From positions 682,001 to 746,000 of the forward strand of contig LSRY02000011.1 of the NCBI GenBank assembly GCA_001643675.2: a stretch of DNA of 64,000 nucleotides. The letters are read 5' to 3'. Of the stretch, positions 1 to 9,915 are shown piece after piece. Made by a program: the position numbers and the translations under genes. Each line of letters begins with the position of its first letter. Position 1 is the stretch's first letter. Below the pieces are notes generated by a model. It worked only from the letters and a program-made list of their open reading frames with translations, made no database searches and was not told where the DNA came from. Origin of the DNA: Monocercomonoides exilis. Lineage: Eukaryota; Preaxostyla; Oxymonadida; Polymastigidae.

Positions 1-1465
1 TATGTCTCATAAATGCCGGCGGCTCTGTATTGATATGAAAAATCCAGTGAATGGCCATCGTTGCTCCATTCTTATCGCTTTGAGAAATACTATGTCTCAT
101 CCACTCTGGTGGTGACTTTTTGACATATTCAATCCACAACATGGCCATTGTTAATCCATCTTCATTTCCAAGTGCATTATCGTGTCTCATCCATTTTGGT
201 GGCTCTGTCTTTATATTTGCGATCCAATACATCGCCATTGTTGCTCCATCACTATTTTGGAGTACATATTCGTGTCTCATCCATTCTGGTGGCTCTGTCA
301 GGACATATTTTATCCAGAGCATGGCCATTGTTCTTCCATTATTATCGCAAATTGTAATATTGTGTCTCATCCATTCTGGCGGCTCTGTTTTGACGTTTGC
401 TATCCAATACATCGCCATTGTGCATCCATCATAATCGCCAAGTGTGATTTCATGCCTCATCCATTCACGTGGTTCTGTCTTTGTACTTGTGATCCAATGC
501 ATGGCTATGGACAATCCTTTCTTGTCGCGATATGAAATGCCATACCTCATATGCTCAGGTGGTTCTGTTTTTTTCTCCATAATCCAGCGCATTGCTCCAA
601 TTCTTCCATTGCTATCGGGGGAATTATCACATTTCATCCATTCTGGTAAATCAGTTTGAATATTTTCAATCCAATACATCGCCATTGTCCATCCATTTTC
701 ATCTGCAAAAGAAATATTATGTCTCATCCATTCTGGTGGAGCTGTTTGAACATATTCGATCCACAGCATGGCCATTGTTTTTCCGTTATCATCAGTGCGC
801 GCAATGTCATGTCTCATCCATTCGGGTGGTTCTTTCTTCACATATCGAATCCATAACATGGCCATTGTCCATCCATCCTTACCAGCAAGCGTTATTCCGT
901 GTCTCATCCATTCTGGTGGCTCTGTATTAGCATATATGATCCAATACATGGCCATTGTCCATCCGTCCTTATCAGCAAGTGTGATGTCATGTCTCATCCA
1001 TTTCGGCGGTTCCGTCTTTTCACTTATAATCCAATACATTGCCATTGTTATCCCATTCTTACTGCCAAGTGTGATGTCATGTCTCATCCACTCTGGTGGA
1101 TCCGTCTGGACATATTTTATCCACAGCATGGCCATTGTTCTTCCTTTCTTATCGCAAAGTGCAATGTCATGTCTCATCCATTCGAGTGGCTCTTTTTGAA
1201 TATTTTCAATATAATACATGGCCACTGTTCTTCCATCATTGTCTGCAATAGAAATTTTATGTCTCATCCATTCAGGTGGCTCAGTTTTACTTTTCTCTAT
1301 CCAACGCATAGCTTTTGTTTTTCCCTCTGTATCTTGATAAGCATTTATATTATCAAAAATGCTTGCCATTTTGCGAGAGGAAGATCTATAAAATTCGCTT
1401 GTTGTTCGGTAAAAGTTTTTCCAGAAGGATGATCGATCAATGATTTCCCATTTTTTAGTTTCCAT
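1..1465 (-). CDS. Tandem 30-residue repeat protein (ankyrin-like, 'PPEWMRHD' repeats), 3' end outside window
   Basis: The minus strand is open from an ATG at 1465 to the left edge, about 488 codons, with no stop. After roughly 60 non-repeated residues (start METKKWEIIDRSSF) the protein is a string of about fifteen units of 30 residues; one unit has 29. Each follows the pattern DGxTMAMxWIxxxxTEPPEWMRHDITLADK. The 'DGxT-AM-WI' part resembles the start of an ankyrin repeat, but the invariant PPEWMRHD half is not the ankyrin consensus. I infer a helical solenoid for protein binding. There is no signal peptide or membrane segment, so it is probably cytosolic. The best-conserved bases recur every 90 nucleotides, making the DNA itself a diverged minisatellite. 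I do not recognise a named family. The C-terminus lies outside the window. Confidence 0.8.
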   Translation of the reverse strand, partial: METKKWEIIDRSSFWKNFYRTTSEFYRSSSRKMASIFDNINAYQDTEGKTKAMRWIEKSKTEPPEWMRHKISIADNDGRTVAMYYIENIQKEPLEWMRHDIALCDKKGRTMAMLWIKYVQTDPPEWMRHDITLGSKNGITMAMYWIISEKTEPPKWMRHDITLADKDGWTMAMYWIIYANTEPPEWMRHGITLAGKDGWTMAMLWIRYVKKEPPEWMRHDIARTDDNGKTMAMLWIEYVQTAPPEWMRHNISFADENGWTMAMYWIENIQTDLPEWMKCDNSPDSNGRIGAMRWIMEKKTEPPEHMRYGISYRDKKGLSIAMHWITSTKTEPREWMRHEITLGDYDGCTMAMYWIANVKTEPPEWMRHNITICDNNGRTMAMLWIKYVLTEPPEWMRHEYVLQNSDGATMAMYWIANIKTEPPKWMRHDNALGNEDGLTMAMLWIEYVKKSPPEWMRHSISQSDKNGATMAIHWIFHINTEPPAFMRH

Positions 1466-1750
1466 TTTTGAATCAATGATTTAAAAGTTCAATAATCAGA
1501 AATTATTCACAATTGTTTGTGTAAATGAACATCAACAAATCTCACACTCCGATATGTTCGTTTCAACTGAATTCATAATAGGAGTAAAGTTCGCAAAAAG
1601 GCAGTTGATTCTTTCAAAAAAATTTTTTCATTTTAATTTTTTTTTGATCAAATGAGTATAAAAGGCAAAAACAACATCCAAGTGCATGCAGCGAATTCAT
1701 TGAATGAACAGGGTTTTGCAGAAAGTGTTCCAGATTGAAGGATGTTATTG

Positions 1751-2089
1751 TTAGCTCCACTCCACTCGATATCCCCCATCTGCAGCTGAATTGCTTGTCC
1801 CAGTTGTCTTGGTGTCATTCCACACGCTCAAAGTGAAAGTATTTTTCTCCATTGGCTGTTTCGTTTTCGTCTAAGGATGCTCTCTATCGCTTTCGTTTCC
1901 AGTGATGTTGACAATTCCTTTCCCGCAGCACCCGGCAAATGAGGTGTTTGCGACAATCAAAGAGGATGAAGGGTTATTGAGGAATGGTACAAATCTGTTC
2001 TCAGATGCTTCGCAAACTGATGAAAAGGAGCAGCTGCCCATTGAAACACGATTCTTCACAGAAGGATGCGGACAATAACGAACATGCAA
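1751..2089 (-). pseudogene. Relic of beta-helix surface-protein gene (SVCEAS / SFAGCC / NTFT segment)
   Basis: The minus frame from 2089 reads SCSFSSVCEAS ... NTSFAGCCGKG, is cut by an in-frame TAG at 1873-1871, then continues in the same frame with NTFTLSVWNDTKTTGTSN to a TAA at 1753. The intact gene at 58334 has the same order: SCLFSSVCDAY ... NTSFIGCCRTRN ... NTFTWCEWIGSNTTGTD. The match on both sides of the stop shows one decayed copy of that gene's N-terminal region. The diagnostic tryptophan-cysteine of the WCEW motif is lost. Nothing suggests it is expressed. Confidence 0.8.
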
Positions 2090-2213
2090 GAAATGCTGTT
2101 GAGGTGTTTAAGAAGGTCAGTTTGGAAAGGGACTCAATTGATAATTGAAGGAGGTGAAAGAAACAAGATTGATATCACACAAAAAGAAAAGGGATGAGAC
2201 TCACTCACCACAG

Positions 2214-2265
2214 TGTTCCCTTCTTCTTCTCTTCCTCCTCTTCCTCCTCTTCCTTCTTCTTCTTC

Positions 2266-2299
<34 letters not shown>

Positions 2300-2412
2300 T
2301 CCTCGTTATTCTCTTCACTCTCCTCCTTCACCTCTTCTTCTTCTTCCTTTTCCAATTCCTCCTTCTCCTTCTCTTTCACTCCTTGTCTGCCCCATCCTCT
2401 CTTTCTCTCTCA
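2214..2412. repeat. Polypyrimidine CT/CTT-rich simple sequence
   Basis: About 200 bases on the plus strand are almost entirely C and T: TTC/TCC runs, a pure CT stretch near 2270-2300, then more TTC/TCC. Open frames on both strands here (poly-Ser/Leu or poly-Glu/Arg) are by-products of composition. The tract lies between two stretches of beta-helix relic. Confidence 0.85.
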
Positions 2413-2629
2413 GTCCCTCTCAACTGAATATTCCTCAATAACTCAAATTATTCTACAACCATTTTCCTTCATCTTTATACAGCTTATTAAAGAAATCTTA
2501 TAAAAAAAATATATAAAAGAACATTCTCTTTCAATACCTCATGTTATTAATTATCAAATAACACTCTTTCCCAAGTTGAACCCGCTCATTGCCCTTCACT
2601 TTCTATCGTCTGAAGTTGCTCTGCATTCC

Positions 2630-4130
2630 TTCATAGTATTTGAAAGACAATTTCAAAAACACTTTTTTTACAAACAAATAAAAAGAAAAAAATCAATAAA
2701 ATCATATCAAAAAAATAGATCAAATAATAAAACTTAAAAAAAAATCTTATACCTTTATTAGACTTCAATCTCACCTTCTTTTGCCACAAAATCGCTATTC
2801 CCTTTGCCTCCTCATCCCTTCCGTCATCTCCAACAAAAACAAAGTATGCTGTTATCTCCATTCCCAAAGATAAATATTATGGAGTCTATTTCCATCTTCT
2901 TCTGAGCGTCTTCCCAAATATTTGTGTTATTCTTCAGAAAAAGTCGCTTGCCTCGCCTTTTCACAAATTGCTTTCTCTTTCTTCTTTCTCCCTCTTTCCC
3001 TCTTTCCCTCTTTCCTTTTGTTCGTCCATCTCCTCCACAAAGGAATATCTGATAATGCATCTCTGTCATTCCATTTGCTTTGAAATTGGCTCGTTGAATT
3101 CCTTTGGTTTGTTCAGTATTTTGTGCTTTCTGTAAAAGAAGAAGAAAATGATGATGAAGTGGAAATCTGGCTGAATATTAATGGCGGCTGCGTGAACCAG
3201 AACACCATTTTCCAGTAAGAATAAAACATACGATGAATGCAGTTCTATGTTTTCCAGTTCCTAATTTGGAAGCGCGGAATTATCATTCTTTTATTCTTTG
3301 GCACGGCTTAATATCTTAGCAGCATTTATTGACGAATTCCCAAAATCAGCAGCAAAATAAGAAGAATTTGGAAACGAAATCAAAGACGATGAAGAAGTGA
3401 AAAGAACTTTTATTCCAATAACATTCTCTCTTCTTCCTTTCCTCACAATAGAAATCTTCTTTGAGCCAATTTCAATTATTGTTGACTCATATAGGAAATT
3501 TACTTCCATCAGCGTGAATGTTAAGCTAATCTCAAATCCCTTCTTATCTGTCCGATGCAGATATGTCCCATTTGCCCCACATTGCTCAAAATTGTCGTTT
3601 CTATTCACAGAAATATTATCGTCTTGTCATTCAGCCAACCTTTCTTTTTCGTGAGCTGGTACGTCCAGCTGCTTTCTAATGAATTATATCCGTAGCACAC
3701 TCTCTAAGCATTTGTGTCTATCGTATATCATTCCTTGAACGGATTTTCAGAACTCAAAAAACTGTAATAATTGCATAGATTATGTAATGGCTATATGGAG
3801 TGGATAAAGTCCTGCACTTGCATTCATGGAAGAAAAGTTAATAACAATAATGCAAATATTCATGTATTGCTGTTTTATCTGGATATAATTGCAACCCTCA
3901 GCCATGTGAAACAGCAGAGCAAAAAAGAAATCTAATATTCTTGATCTTAAATGCAGCAGGAATGTTGTACAAAACTGCCTCCGTCATAATTATTTGCAAC
4001 TGAGAATGAAGCAAAATTGCAGTCAAATTCGCATGCACTCTCCTCTTCTCCTTTTTCTGTTCCAATGCATCCTGTTTCTGAAAACAGAAAGTTATCAGAT
4101 AAAATCCTCATTCGCGTATCGCATTTCGTG
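2630..4130 (-). pseudogene. Heavily decayed copy of the beta-helix surface-protein gene
   Basis: Reading the minus strand from 4130 downwards, fragments in shifting frames match consecutive parts of the gene at 58334. ETGCIGTEKGEEESACEFDC matches GTGCIEAEDGEGKSACVFDC. LFFHECKC is identical. RVCYGYNS..SSWTYQLTKKKGWL matches RVCYAYNYSNASDWTYDQTTKKDWL. FTLMEVNF..STIIEIGSKKISI matches VTLMEGNY..TTIEIGSKKISV, the latter in an open stretch at 3608-3291. Stops (for example in 'CY*LFF' and 'NA*RVCY') and several frameshifts break it. Below 3291 the match is weak: a serine-rich piece near 3170 and a possible 'FVGDDGRDEEA..LWQKKV' unit near 2860-2750. The left boundary is uncertain. Confidence 0.8.
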
Positions 4131-6258
4131 CTTCTGATTAAATCGCTGTTTGATGAATCAATTCTTTGGTTAATTTTTTCGCTTATTCTTCTTTTTCTTT
4201 CTTGACAAATACTTCTTCTTTTGATAAGTTATGCTCTTCATCCTTCCCTATCATCATTATCTGTCATTTTTCTGCAATTTTCATCTTTTCTTTTTGTAAA
4301 ATTTTATATATTTCTTTAATGCCTCCGATCCTTTCGATATAAGCTCATTTTTTCGTTTATTAAATTTTTTAGCAACCATAACTTTTTTATTAACTTCGAA
4401 ATACCAAAAACAAATTATTCAAAAATTTGTAATTTGTGTCCAAAAAATGTGCTATATATTTTCAGAGCAACATTAAAAAAAATTAATTTATAATTTCTTC
4501 ATTAATCCACCATCAATAATTCAATGTGGAATAAGAATTTTTCATTTTCGAATAAAGTTTTTGACTGTTCTTTTTTTTTTTTCTGAATGATAGATTGCAG
4601 AAAATCAAAAGTTGACTTTCCATTTTCAACAAGTTGCATTTAAACCTGTGTGACGTAATGACCACTGACGTGAAAATTTTCAATTCTGACGGACTCATCA
4701 AAAATATTCGCGTCAGTGATTTTTTTTTGAAAGTTGAAATATTTCGTGAAAGCATAAAAAAATATAATATTGTAATTTATCTCATTTTTAAGTTCAATAT
4801 TTGCACAAGAAAATCAAAAAGTTTTTTCTTCTCACACAACATCTTAAAAAAAATTTTTAAAAATGGGATACTGACGAAAAGGCAAAAAAGGAATTTCGGA
4901 TCGTAGGTGACGGTCATGACCGTCAGGGCAAGTCAGTATTTCAATGTTGATCAAAAAAATGAAATAAATGCTAATTATTGAAAAAGTTGCATTTCGCAAT
5001 GTGAAAGATGAAATGAAATGGAATGATGAAGTATTTTTTTGCACTTTCATAAAGTTATAATTGTGGAAATCAAAATTGAACGCATGCAATTAGAACGCAC
5101 GTAGCAAACTTGGCCTCAAGGAAATTCAACAATTCATCCAGAACGAAATATCATCAGGATATGGTTTGCTTGTTTCAAAAGAGAAATTTTATTGACAGTT
5201 TTTTTATTGACAAGCTCACAAAATTCACAAAAATGTCCAAAGCCAGCCATCAAAATTTTTATTCTTAATTGTTTATCTTCATCTCTTAGTTGCACTTACA
5301 AATATATTGAAGATTCTGCGCCGACAAATTCCTCTTCATTTAAAATGTTATTTTCGTTTTTTTTCATTCATCTTTCTTTCCCGACAACGTTGAAAAGTAT
5401 TTATCAATTTCTTCGATCGACTTGGAGCGCCTGCCTTCCTTATCTTCATCACTTGATTATTGAGCGCAATTTTTTCAGAAAAGCCTGCTGAACATCACGA
5501 CTGAAGAATTGTTCTTCAAAAACGAGTGATAAAAGAAATTTTATTGAATGAAACAAGCATTCAACAAATGTTCTTGAGAATGAGGATTGCGAAATGGACG
5601 AGATATTTATCACTGTGATAATTGAAAGATGTTCAGTAATATTCCGTATGCATTTTCATCGAATGAAGATAATCGCTGGACACTTTTATCACTTAATAGA
5701 ATATGTTATTTCTCTCTTGGCGCAACGGAAGATTAGGGCAGAATCATTGTTGGAATGAGTGAAATATAATGTGAATAAAGATTCTTCATGAAAGATTTGA
5801 TCGTGAATTTATTTCTTATAAAAACTTTTTCTTATTGTTTACAAACGCACCACAAAAATTTTCATTTTTTCTATATTTCACATCAAATCCGAGTAATAAA
5901 CAAAAGGTATTTTGAAGCTCGTTGATTTTTATTGTTTTTTAAAAAAATACTGTGCAATTCATCTCTTAATATTATGAAAAAAATTAACGTATTATATTTC
6001 GCTGCATTTATCAACCTGTAAATCATAGAAACCTTGCGAAATGAAACAGTTATATGGTTTATTCATTCATCTTCTTTTGAGTCTTTTCTCCTAATTCTAA
6101 TTCTTTTCTTGTTTCTTTATTAATATCGTTTGCATCATTCTTTTTCCCATCATCCTAACAGATTGTTCTTCTCCTTGATCCGCTTGAAATAGGTTTCGTT
6201 TGGGTTCTCCTTTCATATCCACCAACACATTTCGATCTCGAAGTTTTCACTTTTCTCT
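4131..6258. other. AT-rich non-coding stretch with a cluster of TGACG/CGTCA half-sites
   Basis: I find no gene here. The short open frames (for example 4634-4906 and 5192-5491, plus) have no recognisable protein features and lie in AT-rich sequence. The notable content is a run of TGACG or CGTCA pentamers between about 4650 and 4925, ending in a perfect 18-base palindrome (separate entry). Confidence 0.6.
4908..4925. repeat. Perfect 18-bp palindrome TGACGGTCATGACCGTCA
   Basis: The 18 bases equal their own reverse complement, which is striking in AT-rich surroundings. TGACG/CGTCA half-sites also occur at about 4651, 4666, 4686, 4711 and 4871. The half-sites resemble bZIP/CRE sites, but the sequence could equally be transposon debris. 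Confidence 0.75.
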
Positions 6259-7960
6259 CTATCTAATTCTTCGATTCTTCGATTCTTCTTTGCTCATTTC
6301 ACATACAGTGAATTTGGTGTTGCTCACTGAAAACGAATTGGCAGGGGCAGATGAGGCGAATGAGATGCATCCGCCATTGGTAGCAGTTTGTTGGCTGAAC
6401 TGTTCTGAGTTGATGCTGTTCATGGTGCAGTTTGTGATGGAGAGGGAGAGGGCAGAGGAGGTGGCAGAGGAGAGGACACAGCTGGTGGGGGAGGCTGTGG
6501 AGGCGATGTCGGTGATGTTGGAGGAGTTGAGGGTGAGGGGAGCAGTGAGGGAGGTGAGGTGGAAGATGCTTTGGCTGTTGAGGGTGAGACTGATGATTGC
6601 TGTGTGGTTGAGGGCGAATGTGCCAGCAGTGAGGAAGAAGAGGGGTGTTGTGATTGATGATGAAGATGGGGTTGTTCCGGTGATGGTGGTTGTGTTGAGG
6701 TTGAGGGAAGGGGAGTTATCGGAGAGGTGGAAGAGGATGGGGGTGATAGTGTTTGTGGAGTTGTGGGCGATGGCGAGGGCAGAGACTGTGAGGGAGCCCT
6801 AGGTCTGTTGGAAGAGGGCAGACGAGGCAGATGGATCAGGTGAAGAGGAAGAGGAAGATGATGATGAAGGTTGAGGAATGCCATATGAAGAGATAATTGT
6901 GGTATCTGTGCCATTTCCAGTGATTTTTGTTTCAACTGCGCTGAAAGTGAGTGTTTGAGTGGGAACAAATATTGAGGTGAGGAGGGCGAGAGAGGCATCT
7001 TGGAGGAGGGAAATGAAGCCGTTGAGGGCATACTCGTTGGTGGCGCATGGGGTCTGTTGGGGTCTGCCACAAGCATCAGAATTAGTTCCATTGCTGGCAA
7101 CGATTTTGTTCTGGTTGATGATTGGAAGCCATCCATTGTACACATCACTATCAGCTTTTCCATTGTTCCACACTCTTTTTGTTGAGGTTGTTGAACAACA
7201 ATTTTCGAATGGTGATTGAGTGATACTTGTTCCATTGAAGAATGAATCATTTCCTCTTCCCTTTGAAGCTGTGTTTCCATCGAAGAAACAAAATGTGATG
7301 AATTTCATTCCATTCATCCAAGTGAAGGTTGCATCCAAATAAATACCAGCACAGCCGCGTGCAGATAAAGTTGATGTAAATATATTATTTACAAATAGGC
7401 ACACATCTACCAAAAATTGATTTGGTTGATTGCTTGGAAGACCATTGAATGGTAGAGAACCAGCAGAATCTCTACTAGAGTTTGAGATGCACTTGCAGTT
7501 TGTTAACAAGAATTGACTTGATTAAGTCATGTTGTAGATCCAGAAATACCAACCAGTTCCAATTGTTCTTGTTATTGAACAATTTCCCACCATGTTATCA
7601 GAAAATGAATAAACGGAAGATGATTGCCGACCATCAATGCAAATTGCTCCTCCATTTTGTGCTGAAAAGTTTGTGAAATTGGATTTGTCAATTTCAATTT
7701 ATTTGCAAACAGTAACTATATAACGCTCCACCATGATTTGTATTTGAACAATTGAAAAGAAAGCAAGAAGTGATTGTGAGATTTGCATTTGTGTAATTTA
7801 TTTTCGGAGCACCTCCGTATTCATTTCCACTGTTTGAATCATTCCACTCACACCATTCAAGGAGATAGCTGTTCAATTCAGAAAAAGCCAATCTTCCAAG
7901 TTTCGCTCTTTGAGATTCAGATCTGACATCCACCACAGCAGCATTAGAAGAAGATCGTAT
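6259..7960 (-). pseudogene. Broken beta-helix surface-protein gene (internal part), several stops and a frameshift
   Basis: The minus strand codes, in order, LEWCEWNDSNSGNEYGGAP, a CF.FNCSNTNHGGALY unit, a frameshift near the TGA at 7696, SNFTNFSAQNGGAICIDG, an in-frame TAA at 7524, then a long frame from 7509. That frame carries FCFFDGNTASKGRGNDSF, the module motif ACGRPQQTPCATNEYALNGF and a serine run. It stops at a TAG at 6801 but stays open in the same frame (GSLTVSALAIAHN ... LSITNCTM ... NGGCISF ... FTVCEMS) to a TAG at 6261. These units match the intact genes at 9916-13956 and 58334. The first TAG may derive from a CAG (FQQT*GSLTV). Signal peptide and membrane anchor are not found. Three disruptions of different kinds make a pseudogene far likelier than recoding or introns. 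Confidence 0.85.
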
Positions 7961-9915
7961 AAGGCAAAAGAAGTTGGTTGTTCAAACAAGCAGAAAGAAG
8001 GAATGCAGTGATGTGGAGGTAGAAAAAGATACGGAGTAAAAGATGAAAAATACATTGAAAAAGCTAATCTTTTAGAAAATACAAAGAATATTCAAATGGA
8101 AGATACACTTAGCGTTAACAAAAAACCGTCTGCATAACAGAAATATATGAATGAATAATATCGTTGAAACATTTAAATAAATCGATTGAAAAATGAAAAA
8201 TGAAAAGAATTTCAAAAGTTTCAAACTGTTGAAGCGATAAATAACACATATATGTATTATATAAAATAAAAGCACAAGAGCAAAATTCACATTATTGCAC
8301 AATCTATGCATAACAAATCTTATTAAAGAACAATTCATTCGAAAAAATTACTGAAATAAATTTATGGGATATGAGAAAAAATCAATTTTTGATAAATTCA
8401 AAAATTAAAAAGAGCAAATGAAGTTCAAAAAATTAATACTCACACAAAAATAATCATTCACTCTTAAAAAAAAAGAAAAATATTAAAATAAAAATAAAAT
8501 AAATAAAAATAACACTGGAAAATTAATGACGGACGTGAAAATTTTTTTTCGATACGTCAGACAGGTTTAGTTGCATTTTTATTATTTTGAGTTAAAATGA
8601 AACACAAATTTAATTTTTTTTGAATTCAATAATCATCATAGTTTTTTTCAAAAAGTTCCCTTTTTCAATATTTCGGGTTTCAATAAAAACATCATTTCTT
8701 TTATTAAATTAATGTTCTCGCTCACCCTATTTCACCAGAAAGGAAATAAATACTTGGCAAAATTTTTATTAAATTAATTGCGCAGTTTCGTGAGTGGAAA
8801 CAGAAATTTGATGAAAATACTTATTTTCATTTTCACATAAAAATAAACAATAGTAACTTTTCACAAAAATATAGTCAAACGTTTGTTCACAGAAAAATTG
8901 GCAGTTGACAAAATAGATTGGATTCATTGTGATTGGGTCTGATTTTGACAGCAATTTTTCTTTCGAAGTCTTTTTTTAAAAAAATAAACTTTTTCAACGA
9001 AATGAAGAAAAAAAATAAATAAATATAAAAATAAAATGATAATAATCGTAATTTCCTTTTGAATGACAGTGAGAAATAATTCTTCATAACTGCATAATAT
9101 TTTTAAATCTCTTCTATTCGATTTGAAACAATGAGGATCAAAGAAAATCATTTGTTGAGAGTCTGATTGGTATTATTTTGTGAGTTCCTATATGATATTT
9201 GTTTTGACCGAATCTTAAAATTTGTGTCAGAATTAACTGATATTATCTTGGAAAAAATGTCATTATTGTTTGTCAAATTTTCTTTTCAATTTAACATTTC
9301 GTTCTCGTTGTTCAATAATAATTCTTTAAGTGTTATGTTTTATAAAAAAGGTTAAGCACATTAAGTTACAATGAACCATTTTTTTTTCTTTTTGATGAAA
9401 TTGTAAAAACGATTCATCAAAGCACTAAATTCTCGAAAGAACAAGAAAATTCAAAAAAAAAAAAACTTTATCACCATTAAAAGAACAAAAACTTCAATAT
9501 TTCTCAATCTGTGATTAAATAAAGATTTTTGGTGCAAGAAATGAAAACAAAAACAAAATATCTCACAGTAGGAATTAAATAGCTCAATATTGCTTCTCAA
9601 ACAATAGCAGAAATCATATTCGAAAACTCTTTGAACAAAAGCAAAAGTAAAGTTTTTAAAAAAAATAAAGATGGACTAAAAAATTGAAAAAAAAATATTT
9701 TTTTATTATTAAAAAAGAAGAATAAACAATTGTGCTCGAATTTAGTTGCTATCAACGAAAAAGAACGTTTATGATTAGTTAAAGCAAACAAACTATATAT
9801 TGTGCATGTGAAATAAAAATAAAAAATTAAAACACTCTTCAAGCAGAAATGCCTTTATCAAAGTTTTTCTTGGCAAAAGCATTCATTTATGAAGTGGACG
9901 TTGAAATAAAAACAC
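7961..9915. other. AT-rich intergenic stretch, no gene seen
   Basis: Very AT-rich with many homopolymer runs; all open frames are short and lysine/phenylalanine-rich. At about 8528-8580 is a segment GACGTGAAAATTTT followed by TACGTCAGACAGGTTTA. Both parts recur, in a different relative orientation, at 4643-4680, so this may be dispersed-repeat debris. Confidence 0.6.

Noticed and set aside
120-1432. Several plus-strand open frames rich in 'MSHPFWW' and 'CLIHSGGSV' repeats
   Set aside because: They are the antisense of the minus-strand PPEWMRHD repeat gene; the repeated pattern is inherited from that gene, whose own frame is open over the whole region.
2134-2503. Poly-Ser/Leu (plus) and poly-Glu/Arg (minus) frames
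   Set aside because: Pure by-products of a CT-rich simple-sequence tract.
5711-5760. TTGGCGCAACGG resembling a tRNA D-arm
   Set aside because: No acceptor stem, anticodon stem or GTTCRA T-loop at the proper distance.
6420-7280. Minus-strand Pro/Ser-rich frame of 286 codons, and a plus-strand 200-codon frame at 6200-6802
   Set aside because: Another minus frame here carries beta-helix family sequence on both sides of a TAG; these two are shadow frames of Thr/Ser/Leu-rich coding sequence.
6259-7524. Stop-codon reassignment (TAA/TAG as Gln)
   Set aside because: Intact genes end with TAA (legumain, CEP104, serpin, kinase), TAG (SMYD) and TGA (beta-helix, membrane protein). The conserved domains contain no in-frame stops, and the relic also has a TGA and a frameshift.
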